The notes beneath the pieces are model-generated. The model was given only the letters and a program-made list of their open reading frames with translations. It was not told the DNA's origin and ran no database searches. Positions 51,547 through 60,843 of a stretch of 64,000 bases of DNA are shown here, piece after piece. Made by a program: the position numbers and the translations under genes. Origin of the DNA: Bacillota bacterium (GTDB lineage Bacteria > Bacillota > Bacilli > Paenibacillales > UBA4045); NCBI GenBank assembly GCA_023441055.1, contig JAEZQY010000029.1:1-64000 (forward strand). The letters are read 5' to 3'. The number at the start of each line of letters is the position of its first letter. Within the stretch, counting starts at the first letter, position 1.

Positions 51547-52275
51547 ATGACAACGAATAACATCTACAAGCGGACGATTCTCAAGGAGTATGTTAGCTCC
51601 CAACACCTGAATCAGGAGCGTCCGATTCGAATCTTCCTGCCGCCTGGCTACGATGAGCGTATCTCCTACCCGGTTGTCTATTGTCAAGACGGGGAGCAAT
51701 TTTTCAACTTCGGTCGAATCGCGACAGCCGCAACCGCCTTAATTTTGGAGGAAAACCTCGAACCGTTTATCATCGTAGGTATCGATGTCGAGAATGAAAC
51801 GCGAACACAAGAATACGCACCGGATGGCGAGTTATTCCCCTATTATTGCTCCTTCTTCGCAGAGGAGCTTATACCATTCGTGGAGTCACGCGTAAGTGCG
51901 CGCAGCGATGCCGATGCTCGCATACTGGCTGGCGATTCGCTCGGCGGCACCGTATCCTTGCACTTGGCGCTCTTATATCCAAGCTTATTCCATCGCGTAC
52001 TCGCATTCTCGGGCGCATTCCTTCCGGCCACTCAGCAATGGATCCGTCGGGAGTCGAACTTGTCAAATCTGGATATGGTTATGTGGATTGGCTTGCAAGA
52101 AACAGAGGTAGTAACAGAGCGGGGCAGATATGACTTCCTGTCGCATAACCGCCTGACCTATAAGTTATTAGTGGAGAAGCAAGCAACGGTTGCCTATTAT
52201 GAAGAAGAAGGGACACATACTTGGGGGTTCTGGCAGCGTTATATGTCTGATGCGCTGCGTCACTTCCTAGCTTGA
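51547..52275 (+). CDS. Esterase D/enterochelin-esterase-like alpha/beta hydrolase
   Basis: About 242 residues. The ATG at 51547 is chosen because GGAGGG ends about 10 nt upstream; an ATG at 51538 would overlap the site. It has PVVYCQDGEQFF near the N-terminus, the nucleophile elbow GDSLGGTVSLHLAL near residue 138, and a C-terminal His in EEGTHTWGFW. Such proteins hydrolyse ester bonds of small acyl or siderophore-like substrates; none can be chosen here. Cytoplasmic. Its stop codon abuts the stop of the convergent LipL gene (TGATCA junction). Confidence 0.88.
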   Translation: MTTNNIYKRTILKEYVSSQHLNQERPIRIFLPPGYDERISYPVVYCQDGEQFFNFGRIATAATALILEENLEPFIIVGIDVENETRTQEYAPDGELFPYYCSFFAEELIPFVESRVSARSDADARILAGDSLGGTVSLHLALLYPSLFHRVLAFSGAFLPATQQWIRRESNLSNLDMVMWIGLQETEVVTERGRYDFLSHNRLTYKLLVEKQATVAYYEEEGTHTWGFWQRYMSDALRHFLA

Positions 52276-53127
52276 TCAATTCGAGTCATACCGGCGCTGC
52301 ATCGCCTCGATAACAGCCTCCAGCTGACCCTCGTCATAATACGAATAATCATAGGATTCATCTACCTGCGCGTCACCATCGAACATCGCTTCCTTCACGG
52401 CCTGCACATAGCGCTCTGCTGTGATGGGTATCCCAGTGGCAGCGGCCGCCTCGCCCAACAGCTCCTGCAGGCTGCGCGTGCTGTTCTGGGTGACCACAAG
52501 CGCATGCGAAGACGGCTCCTCACCCGCGGCTTGCCGATAGTAAGACGCCGCTGCGTTCGCCCGCTCGGATCCGGAGCCCTCCACTACGACGAAGGCCTGG
52601 ATCACATAGGCGCCCAGCTTGCGACGCTGGGCGATACCGCAGAATTTGTAGCCATCAATCGCCAAGTCGAATTCTCCAGGGCAATATGCGCCGGTAATCT
52701 CTCCTGCGCGCACAAGCGCATCCACAGCAAGCCGTTGTACAGTTCGACTGATGAGTGCGGCCATCCTGGCGAAATCCTGTTGCAAATTGACGCTCGTAGC
52801 TGCAGGCAGGATGAGAGAGACGTTCACAACGCCGTCATCAAGCGGCACTGCAGCTCCGCCCGAATTGCGCACCGCCGTCGACCATCCGCGCGCGCGCCAC
52901 TCGTTCATCGTCGGTCTGGCATAGGGGAGCCTGCGATCTCGCAAGCCCAGCACCAATGCCCGCTCATGCCGCCAGATATGCAGCAGAGGCGGCGCGCCGT
53001 TCGCCACCGCCTGACACTCCAGCTCCTCTACTGCGAATGGCGTCAACACCTCACCCCGCAGGGGCGGCGCGGAATGATCCAGCAGGCGCCAATTCGCAAA
53101 CTCCAATCCCTCGATCTCCACGGCCAT
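52276..53127 (-). CDS. lipL: Lipoyl-[GcvH]:protein N-lipoyltransferase (LipL-like)
   Basis: A 283-residue enzyme of the biotin/lipoate ligase fold, closest by eye to Bacillus subtilis YwfL/LipL: VRNSGGAAVPLDDGVVNVSL, then the catalytic Cys149 in GAYCPGEFDLAI and KFCGIAQRR. LipL moves octanoyl or lipoyl groups from GcvH to the E2 subunits of dehydrogenase complexes by amidotransfer through that cysteine. The nearby pdhC encodes a likely target. The relative LipM (octanoyl transfer to GcvH) is the main alternative. AAGGGTGA precedes the ATG. No gap separates its stop from the convergent esterase. Confidence 0.87.
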   Translation of the reverse strand: MAVEIEGLEFANWRLLDHSAPPLRGEVLTPFAVEELECQAVANGAPPLLHIWRHERALVLGLRDRRLPYARPTMNEWRARGWSTAVRNSGGAAVPLDDGVVNVSLILPAATSVNLQQDFARMAALISRTVQRLAVDALVRAGEITGAYCPGEFDLAIDGYKFCGIAQRRKLGAYVIQAFVVVEGSGSERANAAASYYRQAAGEEPSSHALVVTQNSTRSLQELLGEAAAATGIPITAERYVQAVKEAMFDGDAQVDESYDYSYYDEGQLEAVIEAMQRRYDSN

Positions 53128-53185
53128 TCACCCTTTCTACTTCTCATTAAACCATGTTTATCCGAACAAGAAAAGGTTTGGCCTG

Positions 53186-53223
53186 CCCGCACTGCCCCTC
53201 GGCGCGAGGCAGGAATAGGCGGG
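53186..53223 (-). terminator. Possible terminator of the isomerase-like gene
   Basis: CCCGC/GCGGG ends enclose an imperfect GCCTCG/CGAGG(GG)C hairpin; a CCTTTTCTT tract follows about 10 nt after the stem on the minus strand. The gap between stem and T tract lowers confidence. Confidence 0.35.
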
Positions 53224-53239
53224 AGCAGACACTCCTGTG

Positions 53240-54742
53240 CTACACCGTGACATGGCGAATATTCATAAGCTCGGCCACCTTGCGGAACAAGCCGGCATTG
53301 TGTCCAATTGACATCGCGCAATGATGCGTCGGCGCCTCCGCGAACCATTCCGTAAAGTACTCATCCGGATGCTTATTGAACTTAACCGGCGTCTGTGTGT
53401 TGCCAATCTTCATCGTAGGCCCGTTCGTCGACTCTCCCTCGCTGCTGATCAGCTTCAGCAGACCTCCCTCAATCTGGGTCATGCCGAGCGTCGTAACAGG
53501 GCCGCTGCGCACCTTGGCTTCGACCGCCACACCGGTACCCTGCTTGCCATGATACAGTCCCATTCCGCGCAGGATCGGCTTCCCATCAGAGATTGCGATA
53601 TGGAACGGACCGTCATGACCAAGCAAGATCGTCTCGTCGATATAATCGACTGTCATAATCTCAGAGTAGCTGCCGCCCGTACCGAGAATATCGCATATCT
53701 TCATCGCAACTGCTGTCTTCATATCGCCCTCGCCCGAGCACGGGATACCTCGCGCGGTCAGTAGGGAATGTCCGACTATAAAGCCGCCCTGCAGCTTCTC
53801 ATAGGCATTGCCTGGCGCACCGTGATAGTAATAGCTTAGCGCATCCAGGTCATATTCACGAACGAGCTTCTCCTGCGCTGCAGCTACCCGGCAGGACCAC
53901 TCCAGCTGCTCATCGGTCGGCTTCCGCGCAATTGGATCGGAGGATGATTCTGCGCTAATCTCGAACATCTCGGCCATCTCTTCCAGCTTCAACTTCACTT
54001 CGGCATCCGTTACCGTCCGTAGCTGCCGATCCAGATCACACATCTCCAGCACCTCTACATGCAGCCCCGTCTGCGCCTGGAGCATCGTAAAGTCGCTGTA
54101 CATATCCAGCATCCCGCTGTACGTATTGCCCAAGAACCCAAATCTACTGTGTCGGAGCGTCCTCGGCACAGCAGCGGCGCGCGCCCATTGCTCGATCTCA
54201 GACCAAGCTCTCACAGCTTCTACACGCTCATGCGTCACTTCATTCGTCAGTGAAATCTCCGGTGTGTAATCCAAGCCGAGCAGCCCGTTCACCACACGGA
54301 ACGGAATACCCGCTCGATTGAACACATTGGCGAATTCCGGCACCGGGCAAGCGCCGCAGTGAGCCAGCCATTCCCCAGTCGTGGTTAGATCATAGTTGAT
54401 ACGCGCTGCTGGCTGCAGGTTGAGGAATATCGCGGGTGCCTTGCAAATCTGATGAACCGGAAGCACAGTTGCGCTGGTCGAGTAGGTCGCGCAGTGGCAG
54501 AACACAATATCCAGATTACAGCTATTCAGCCATTCCCCTGCTTGGCGACCCTCCTCCTCCGTATCCACCAGCCCGTAGTTGAATACATCTCCCCATGCAG
54601 ATAACCGCTTCTCGATGGAGGCGCCATACTCGATAAGACGGTCACGCAGACCAGGGAATTGACCCCAGTAGGCGCGCAGGCCGACGGAATACAGACCAAT
54701 TCGAGGGCGCTTTGCGGGTTTAATCATCGATAATGAGGACAT
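53240..54742 (-). CDS. L-fucose/L-arabinose isomerase family protein
   Basis: A 500-residue cytoplasmic protein of the fucose/arabinose isomerase fold: PRIGLYSVGLRAYWGQFPGL at the start, CHCATYSTSATVLP and FLNLQPAARINYD in the N-terminal domains, a metal-binding candidate in GEGDMKTAVAMKI and a C-terminal HHCAMSIGHNAG. Isomerases of this fold interconvert aldoses and ketoses with Mn2+. No kinase or aldolase follows, so the sugar and pathway cannot be named. GGGAG precedes the ATG. It diverges from an AraC-type regulator (54865-55752), which probably controls it. Confidence 0.85.
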   Translation of the reverse strand: MSSLSMIKPAKRPRIGLYSVGLRAYWGQFPGLRDRLIEYGASIEKRLSAWGDVFNYGLVDTEEEGRQAGEWLNSCNLDIVFCHCATYSTSATVLPVHQICKAPAIFLNLQPAARINYDLTTTGEWLAHCGACPVPEFANVFNRAGIPFRVVNGLLGLDYTPEISLTNEVTHERVEAVRAWSEIEQWARAAAVPRTLRHSRFGFLGNTYSGMLDMYSDFTMLQAQTGLHVEVLEMCDLDRQLRTVTDAEVKLKLEEMAEMFEISAESSSDPIARKPTDEQLEWSCRVAAAQEKLVREYDLDALSYYYHGAPGNAYEKLQGGFIVGHSLLTARGIPCSGEGDMKTAVAMKICDILGTGGSYSEIMTVDYIDETILLGHDGPFHIAISDGKPILRGMGLYHGKQGTGVAVEAKVRSGPVTTLGMTQIEGGLLKLISSEGESTNGPTMKIGNTQTPVKFNKHPDEYFTEWFAEAPTHHCAMSIGHNAGLFRKVAELMNIRHVTV

Positions 54743-54787
54743 CTTTACGTCATCTCCCTTATATGAAATAATGGTTTAATGACTCCA

Positions 54788-54804
54788 TCATATCTACTAT
54801 ATGA
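54788..54804. promoter_or_regulatory. Inverted repeat between the isomerase-like gene and the AraC gene
   Basis: TCATAT-N5-ATATGA forms a perfect 6-bp inverted repeat within the 122-bp divergent intergenic region. It is a candidate site for the AraC-type regulator, but AT-rich DNA gives such repeats by chance. Confidence 0.3.
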
Positions 54805-54864
54805 CCAATAAACATCCAATAATGTTGTGCAATAATACTAGTTTCTTGTGGAGGAAAGTTACGG

Positions 54865-55752
54865 ATGAATGATTACTACGAGAGAGCGGCGCATGCCTGG
54901 ACGGCAGACTCTATCCGCATCATCGCAACGCCATCATCATTAGCGAAGTCATCCCTGTATTATGTGCAAGAAGCGGGTCACTTCCGAACGTTCCCGACTT
55001 ATTTTACCGAACGGTATAGACTGCCTTCCTACTTGATCGTATACACCGTGACAGGCCAAGGGCGGCTGACCTACGGGAATAAGACCTACACCCTGCGGCC
55101 GGGCCAATTATTCTTCATCGATTGCAGGGAGTATCAGCATTACACGACTCATCCCGAGGAGCTGTGGGAGATTTTATGGGTGCATGTGAACGGAAGCGCG
55201 ACCCGGACCTATTATGAGCAATTCGCTTCTGACAGTACGCCTGTGATCAGTCTTCCAGTCAATTCCGCGATCCCAGCCCTGATTAGACAGATTATAGACA
55301 CCCATCGGAGCATCTCCTATCGAACGGAGCTAATGGGCTCCATGCTAATTGTACAGGTATTGACAGAGCTGCTGTTGACGGTCAAGGGGCGAGGCATGCC
55401 GAGCACTGCCATCCCCGCGTATATCGGCGATCTAGTCACACATATGGAGCAACACTTCATGAACAAGACAACGCTGGACGAGTACGCCCTTCTCTGCAAT
55501 ATGAGCAAGTACCATCTGGCCAAGATGTTCAAGCGATATATCGGATTATCACCGAATGAATACTTGATCCATATTCGAATTTCACACGCCAAGGAGCTGC
55601 TGAAGTACTCCGATCATCCGGTCGCGCTCGTTGCCAGCAGTATCGGAATAGACAATGTAAGCCACTTTATTAATCTCTTCAAGGCTCGAGTCGGCCATAC
55701 ACCGCTCGCCTATCGCAGAAGGTGGAATCAGACGGTTCCTTCCCCGGAGTGA
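54865..55752 (+). CDS. AraC-family transcriptional regulator with cupin domain
   Basis: A 295-residue regulator with GGAGGA 10 nt before the ATG. The N-terminal AraC-type cupin about 40-125 (YTVTGQGRLTYGNKTYTLRPG, LFFIDCREYQHY, WEILWVHVNG) should bind a sugar or similar effector; the C-terminal double helix-turn-helix about 185-285 has LDEYALLCNMSKYHLAKMFK and DNVSHFINLFKARVGHTPLAYR. It is transcribed away from the isomerase-family gene and most likely activates it. Confidence 0.92.
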   Translation: MNDYYERAAHAWTADSIRIIATPSSLAKSSLYYVQEAGHFRTFPTYFTERYRLPSYLIVYTVTGQGRLTYGNKTYTLRPGQLFFIDCREYQHYTTHPEELWEILWVHVNGSATRTYYEQFASDSTPVISLPVNSAIPALIRQIIDTHRSISYRTELMGSMLIVQVLTELLLTVKGRGMPSTAIPAYIGDLVTHMEQHFMNKTTLDEYALLCNMSKYHLAKMFKRYIGLSPNEYLIHIRISHAKELLKYSDHPVALVASSIGIDNVSHFINLFKARVGHTPLAYRRRWNQTVPSPE

Positions 55753-55876
55753 GCCGCTTTTCTACTATCCGAAATAATGCTTGCCAACCCTCTGCGATTA
55801 ACGTTTACTTAACTATAGACATGCATTCCAGCTAGTACTATGCTAAGTGACGAGCAGAGCAAGGGGGTAATTCTTC

Positions 55877-56797
55877 GTGCTAGGATTTATTGTGAACCCT
55901 GCCGCCGGGAACGGCAACGGCATGAAGGTATGGCATCAAATCGAACCTATTCTAATTCAGCGCAATCAGCCTTATCGGGCGGCCTATACAGAGGGGGAGC
56001 GCGACGCCTACCGCTTCGTCCTCGATTTCCTGGCGGATGATCGCACCACGACGATTGTTGCAGTCGGTGGCGACGGCACGTTACATGAAGTAGCCAATGG
56101 CATCTGCCAAGCCCAATCCGATATCCCGTTGGGCTATATCCCAGCCGGATCCGGCAATGACTTCGCGCGCGGCCACGGCATCCCCATGCAGCCGGAGAAG
56201 GCACTGGAATTATTACTCGGTCCTCACACCACCATTCTCTCTGATCGGCTGAGGATCGGGGAGCGGATCGCCATGAATTCCATCGGCGCAGGCTTCGATG
56301 CCCGAGTTGCACGCGTTACGAATACCGCCAGCTACAAGAAATGGTTCAATACGCTCAGACTGGGTAAGCTTGCCTATGTCATCACACTGGCGCGCGTACT
56401 CTTCAGCTACAAGCCTGGTCGAACGACATTGACGGTTGACGGCCAGTCCTATCATTATGATCACGTGTGGCTGATCGCTGTTGTCAACATTCCCTATATT
56501 GGCGGCGGCATGGCCATCTGTCCGGATGCCTCGCCTACGGACGGCATAGCGAATGTATGTGTCGTAAGCAACATCGGCAAGCTAAAGCTGCTGCTGCTCT
56601 TCCCCCGTGTCTATAAAGGCACGCACACGAACATGAAGGAAACACACTTTCATAGCGGGAGACAGATGATGATCACTGCCGATCAACCGCTGGATGTCCA
56701 CATGGATGGAGAGGCCGCGGGTTCGACTCCGATCTCACTTACGGTCCAATCGGCTGCAGTCCGTGTGATCGTTCCCCAGTCAAGAGGTGAATTATAA
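55877..56797 (+). CDS. Diacylglycerol kinase-family lipid kinase
   Basis: A 306-residue protein starting at GTG 55877 with AAGGGGGT upstream. The family's N-terminal NPAAGNGNG, the nucleotide motif VGGDGTLHEV and PAGSGNDFARG are all present, with a C-terminal beta-sandwich domain ending HMDGEAAGSTPI. Members (DgkB, YegS, BmrU types) phosphorylate diacylglycerol or related lipids at the membrane. In a teichoic-acid-making bacterium DgkB returns diacylglycerol to phospholipid synthesis; the LtaS-type gene in this window would release that diacylglycerol (inferred link). It ends one base inside the thiN start (TAATG). Confidence 0.9.
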   Translation: MLGFIVNPAAGNGNGMKVWHQIEPILIQRNQPYRAAYTEGERDAYRFVLDFLADDRTTTIVAVGGDGTLHEVANGICQAQSDIPLGYIPAGSGNDFARGHGIPMQPEKALELLLGPHTTILSDRLRIGERIAMNSIGAGFDARVARVTNTASYKKWFNTLRLGKLAYVITLARVLFSYKPGRTTLTVDGQSYHYDHVWLIAVVNIPYIGGGMAICPDASPTDGIANVCVVSNIGKLKLLLLFPRVYKGTHTNMKETHFHSGRQMMITADQPLDVHMDGEAAGSTPISLTVQSAAVRVIVPQSRGEL

Positions 56798-57447
56798 TGG
56801 GTAAACCCAATCGAATATGGATTTATACCGGCGGCCAGCTCGGCGCCTGGGCCGCCTCACTGCCCGCACCAGGCGATCTGTTAATCGGCGCTGATCGCGG
56901 CGCGCTATTCCTCATCCAGCATGGACTAATACCCGACCTCGCGCTGGGTGACTTCGACTCGATCACCGAGCAGGAGCGCGCACTGGTGGAGCAGACCGCA
57001 GTAACGACTGAGCAATTCGACCCCGTGATGAAGGATTACTCCGATACGGAACTGGCCTTCTTACGAGCTGCTCAGATGGCGCCAGCCGAGATTCATATCG
57101 TAGGCGCGCTAGGCACACGATTCGACCACTCGCTCGCCAATGTCCATCTGCTGCGCAAGGCGCTCGCGCTTGACATTCCATGCCGAATTATTGATGAATA
57201 TAATATGATACAATTAACAGATGACGAGCTGTCCATTTCGAATCCGGATGGACGATTCACCTATGTCTCGCTCCTCCCGCTGTCTACTACTGTCAATGGT
57301 GTCACATTAGAGGGTTTTCAATATCCGCTGCATGACGCCACGCTCGAGATAGGACAGTCACTGGCCGTTAGCAATGCACTCAGGGCGCCAATCGGACGCA
57401 TACGTATTAGCAATGGCCTGTTACTCGTCATCCAAAGCCGCGATTAG
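56797..57447 (+). CDS. thiN: Thiamine pyrophosphokinase
   Basis: A 216-residue cytoplasmic enzyme. The substrate-binding GADRGALFLIQHGLIPDLAL, DFDS, DYSDTELAFLRA and GALGTRFDHSLANVHLL motifs identify it. It transfers pyrophosphate from ATP to thiamine, giving thiamine diphosphate, the cofactor of both the PDH E1 and the 2-oxoacid:ferredoxin oxidoreductase in this window. Its ATG overlaps the stop of the lipid kinase gene by one base, with GAGGTG upstream. No TPP riboswitch is visible. Confidence 0.93.
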   Translation: MGKPNRIWIYTGGQLGAWAASLPAPGDLLIGADRGALFLIQHGLIPDLALGDFDSITEQERALVEQTAVTTEQFDPVMKDYSDTELAFLRAAQMAPAEIHIVGALGTRFDHSLANVHLLRKALALDIPCRIIDEYNMIQLTDDELSISNPDGRFTYVSLLPLSTTVNGVTLEGFQYPLHDATLEIGQSLAVSNALRAPIGRIRISNGLLLVIQSRD

Positions 57448-57480
57448 AAAAATAGAACGAATGAAGAGGAGTTGTACATC

Positions 57481-58419
57481 TTGGAAACCAACGATCCGCG
57501 AATCATCTATCAACCTTCGCCAGACGGCGCTAAGCCATATCGGGTGCTGCTGTACTATAAATATGTTCACATCGCAGACATCGAGGCTTTCGCGGCTGAA
57601 CACCGTGAGCTGTGCAAGGGAATGGGACTCAAGGGCCGTATTCTAGTAGCCCATGAAGGGATTAACGGCACCGTGTCTGGCACCGAGGAACAGACTAGTG
57701 CCTATATCGAATACATGCATGGACATCCGCTATTCCATGACATGCCGATCAAGGTGGATGATGCGGATGAACATGTGTTCAAGAAGCTGTTCGTCCGTCC
57801 CAAGAAGGAGCTCGTGACGTTCCGATTGGAAGACGATGTTGACCCCAATGTGCTGACCGGTAAGCATCTACCACCCAAGGCATTCTATGACATGCTGCAG
57901 CGAGACGATGTTGTCGTGCTCGATGGACGCAATGATTATGAATACGATATCGGTCACTTCCGCGGTGCCATAAGACCTGAGGTCGAGGCTTTCCGAGAAT
58001 TTCCCGATTGGATTCGCGAGAATATGGCGGAGTTCAAGGATCGACCGATTCTCACATACTGCACAGGGGGCATACGCTGCGAGAAGCTATCCGGCTTCCT
58101 GATGAAGGAAGGCTTCTCTGAGGTGTATCAGCTCGACGGCGGCATCGCAACCTATGGCAAGGATCCTGAGGTACGCGGACAATTATTCGACGGTAAGATG
58201 TATGTATTCGATGAGCGGATCTCTGTACCCATCAACCAGGTTGAGCATGTTGTCGTTGGCAAATGCCATCACTGCGGCAAGCCCGAGGATCGCTACATCA
58301 ACTGCGCGAATGATTACTGCCACAAGCAGCATATCTGCTGCACATCCTGTGAGACCGAGCATAATTCCTTCTGCTCTGACACCTGCGAGGATTTCTGGAC
58401 AAGCCGCGTAGAAGGCTGA
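57481..58419 (+). CDS. trhO: tRNA uridine(34) hydroxylase TrhO (rhodanese family)
   Basis: About 312 residues. The TTG at 57481 lies 9 nt after AGGAG; an in-frame TTG three codons earlier overlaps the site. N-terminal acylphosphatase-like domain about 15-100 (GLKGRILVAHEGINGTVSG), rhodanese domain about 118-215 with Cys194 in TYCTGGIRCEK, and a C-terminal zinc-binding-like tail with paired cysteines (CHHCGKP, CCTSCE, FCSDTC). TrhO makes 5-hydroxyuridine at the tRNA wobble position using oxygen. It is 33 bp after thiN on the same strand. Confidence 0.92.
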   Translation: METNDPRIIYQPSPDGAKPYRVLLYYKYVHIADIEAFAAEHRELCKGMGLKGRILVAHEGINGTVSGTEEQTSAYIEYMHGHPLFHDMPIKVDDADEHVFKKLFVRPKKELVTFRLEDDVDPNVLTGKHLPPKAFYDMLQRDDVVVLDGRNDYEYDIGHFRGAIRPEVEAFREFPDWIRENMAEFKDRPILTYCTGGIRCEKLSGFLMKEGFSEVYQLDGGIATYGKDPEVRGQLFDGKMYVFDERISVPINQVEHVVVGKCHHCGKPEDRYINCANDYCHKQHICCTSCETEHNSFCSDTCEDFWTSRVEG

Positions 58420-58451
58420 GTGTACGATCGGACCATAGCTTCCAAAATAAC

Positions 58452-58496
58452 AAAGGCATCCCGCTAGTCAACAACGTGACTAGCGGGATGCCTTTT
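58452..58496. terminator. Bidirectional terminator between trhO and the oxidoreductase operon
   Basis: A 19-bp perfect stem (AAAGGCATCCCGCTAGTCA and its complement) with a 6-nt loop; TTTT follows on the plus strand and TTTG on the minus strand. Confidence 0.9.
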
Positions 58497-58510
58497 CCTA
58501 TATAGATGAT

Positions 58511-60814
58511 TTATAATAGCGGATTCTCGTGCTTCGCCTTCAGTCTTCTCCAGCGGCGTTCGATCTCATCATCGAATGCCTGCAGCAATTCCGCATGCTC
58601 AGGCTTGTTCAGATGGCGCGTCTTACCCATCGTCTTGAGCCATTCGCCTACCGGAATACGCTTGCCCTTCTCTTCCGGATCATACGTGATCGTAGTAACG
58701 CCACGCTCGATTTCGTACAAGGGGAAGAAGCAGGAATCTACGGCCTTGCCAATAATCGTCTGTCCATCCTTATCATCCGACAGCCAATTGAGCGGACATG
58801 TAATGAGAATCTTCCCATACACCAGCCCTTCGTTCTGCGCATACCATTGCGCCTTGGCTCCCTTGCGGATTAGATCCTGCGGACTAGCCTCCGAACCTGT
58901 GAACACGTAAGGAATATTGGTAGCTGCCATGATCTGCGCGGTATCCTTATGCTGGAACGCCTTACCCACTTGGTGCGACCCAATATTGGAGGTCGATGTC
59001 CGGTGACCGATTGGTGTCGAGTAAGACATCTGCGCGCCTGTATTCATGTAGCCCTCATTATCATACTCGATGATGATCATCTTATGGTTTCTGAGCGCTG
59101 CTCCGATCGAAGGCCCCATGCCGATGTCCATACCGCCATCACCGGTTACCATAACGAAGGTGAAATCATCCTTCAGACCATACTTGTCGAGCTCACCGCG
59201 ACGCTTGCGCTCCCAGAACATCTCGACGACGCCGGAGAGTGTCGCGGCTCCATTTTGGAATAGATTATGAATGTATGTCGCCTTATGAGCGGAGTACGGA
59301 TACCCCGTTGTCACGACCATCGCGCAACCCGTGTGATACAGCGCTACGATATCGCCCTCGATGCCCTTGAAGAACAACTCGAGGCCAGAGAAGATCCCGC
59401 AGCCCGGGCACGCGCCGTGGCCAGATGCAAGACGCTTCGGCTTCTTCATCAGCTGGCGTACTGGCGGAACTCGAACATTCAATTTATTCGTATCAGGATC
59501 CGGCGTAACCGTAATTAAGCCTGATACGAGATCTTCATACTTCAGTGGATTGATAACGCGCTCCGGCAGCTTATCCGGATCTCCGGCTGTTACGCCGTGG
59601 TAGTCGAACGGTACTTCCACATAGCCCTTCTCCACTGCGTCGAGCGCATATTGGAACATCGCGTGCCCGTCTTCAGCGTAGAAGTCCTTACCGCCCAGTC
59701 CGTACACTCTGCCGATGATCATCGTATCCTTGTTGCCATGAGTATAGACAGCGGCCTTGATCTCATTGACCATGTTACCGCCATGGCCGCCATAGGAATC
59801 GCCGCGGTCACCAACGGTGATCGCCTTCACATTCTTCAGCGCTTCGGCAATCGCCTTGGCTGGGAACGGACGAATGATGTTCGGCGCAATGGAGCCTGCC
59901 TTGATCCCCTTGGAACGGAGATCGTCCACGACGTCCTTAATGATCTCCGAAGCGGAGTTCATCAGGAATACCGCAACCTCAGCATCTTCCATGCGATACA
60001 GATCGAGTAATGGATATTCGCGGCCAGTCAGCACCGTATACTCTTGCGAGATGCGCTCGAATACGTCTTCTGCGCGATACATCGCCAGGGATTGCTGGTA
60101 ACAGTTATTAATATAATCCGGTTCGTTCATATAAGGACCAACCGTGATCGGGTTGTTGCGGTCCAGCACATGCGGATATTCCGGCGGCGCTTCACCTAGG
60201 AAGGCATGAACGTCGGAACGCTCGGCCATCGTCATGACTCTACGCTTCTGGTGGGAAGTGAAGTAGCCGTCCTGCGCAACAATAACAGGCAGTCTGACCT
60301 CTGGATCCTCAGCAAGCTTCAGCGCGATCAGGTTCATATCGTATACGGCTTGCGGATCGCGGCACATCAGAATAGGCCATCCGGTATTCAGGGCATAATA
60401 TAAGTCCGAGTGGTCGCCATGAATATCCAGCGGACCGGATACCGAGCGGCAGACTAGGTTAAGCACCATCGGGAAGCGTGTTCCGGATTGCACCGGCATC
60501 TGCTCCAGCATATAGAGATAACCATTCGCGCTGGTAGCGTTGAATACGCGGCCGCCGGCAGCAGATGCACCATAACAGATGCCCGCCGAGCCATGCTCGC
60601 CATCGGCTGGGATCAGCACGATATCATGCTTGCCAGACGCCTTCATCAAGTCTAGGAATTGCGCAACTTCAGTAGATGGCGAAATTGGGAAGTATCCCAT
60701 AATATGATAGTTAATCTGATGCGCCGCATAGGCAGCCATCTCGTTCCCTGACTCATACACCATGCGCTGTTCAACAGTGCCGGCGCCCTTCTCTCTTGAA
60801 ATCTCGATTGCCAC
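58511..60814 (-). CDS. 2-oxoacid:ferredoxin oxidoreductase, fused alpha-beta subunits
   Basis: About 767 residues; start at GTG 60814 with GAGGTG 7 nt upstream (a TTG two codons earlier overlaps it). The alpha part (pyrimidine-binding domain about 20-250, then domain II about 260-370) has GNEMAAYAAHQINYHIMGYFPISPSTE, here shortened: YHIMGYFPISPSTE and DGEHGSAGICYGASAAGGR. The beta part about 470-700 has the cluster/ThDP-side GACPGCG, HTGCA and the ThDP motif GDGGMDIGMG...NEGYMNTGAQMS. The enzyme oxidatively decarboxylates a 2-oxo acid to the acyl-CoA with ferredoxin as acceptor. The acid (pyruvate, branched-chain or other) is not evident. It follows the gamma-delta gene by 29 bp. ThDP would come from ThiN nearby. 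Confidence 0.9.
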   Translation of the reverse strand: MAIEISREKGAGTVEQRMVYESGNEMAAYAAHQINYHIMGYFPISPSTEVAQFLDLMKASGKHDIVLIPADGEHGSAGICYGASAAGGRVFNATSANGYLYMLEQMPVQSGTRFPMVLNLVCRSVSGPLDIHGDHSDLYYALNTGWPILMCRDPQAVYDMNLIALKLAEDPEVRLPVIVAQDGYFTSHQKRRVMTMAERSDVHAFLGEAPPEYPHVLDRNNPITVGPYMNEPDYINNCYQQSLAMYRAEDVFERISQEYTVLTGREYPLLDLYRMEDAEVAVFLMNSASEIIKDVVDDLRSKGIKAGSIAPNIIRPFPAKAIAEALKNVKAITVGDRGDSYGGHGGNMVNEIKAAVYTHGNKDTMIIGRVYGLGGKDFYAEDGHAMFQYALDAVEKGYVEVPFDYHGVTAGDPDKLPERVINPLKYEDLVSGLITVTPDPDTNKLNVRVPPVRQLMKKPKRLASGHGACPGCGIFSGLELFFKGIEGDIVALYHTGCAMVVTTGYPYSAHKATYIHNLFQNGAATLSGVVEMFWERKRRGELDKYGLKDDFTFVMVTGDGGMDIGMGPSIGAALRNHKMIIIEYDNEGYMNTGAQMSYSTPIGHRTSTSNIGSHQVGKAFQHKDTAQIMAATNIPYVFTGSEASPQDLIRKGAKAQWYAQNEGLVYGKILITCPLNWLSDDKDGQTIIGKAVDSCFFPLYEIERGVTTITYDPEEKGKRIPVGEWLKTMGKTRHLNKPEHAELLQAFDDEIERRWRRLKAKHENPLL

Positions 60815-60843
60815 TTTCAATCACCTCTCCGTATGTTCGATTC

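Noticed and set aside
56600..56800. TPP riboswitch before thiN
   Set aside because: The thiN start overlaps the end of the lipid kinase gene and no THI-box sequence is visible.
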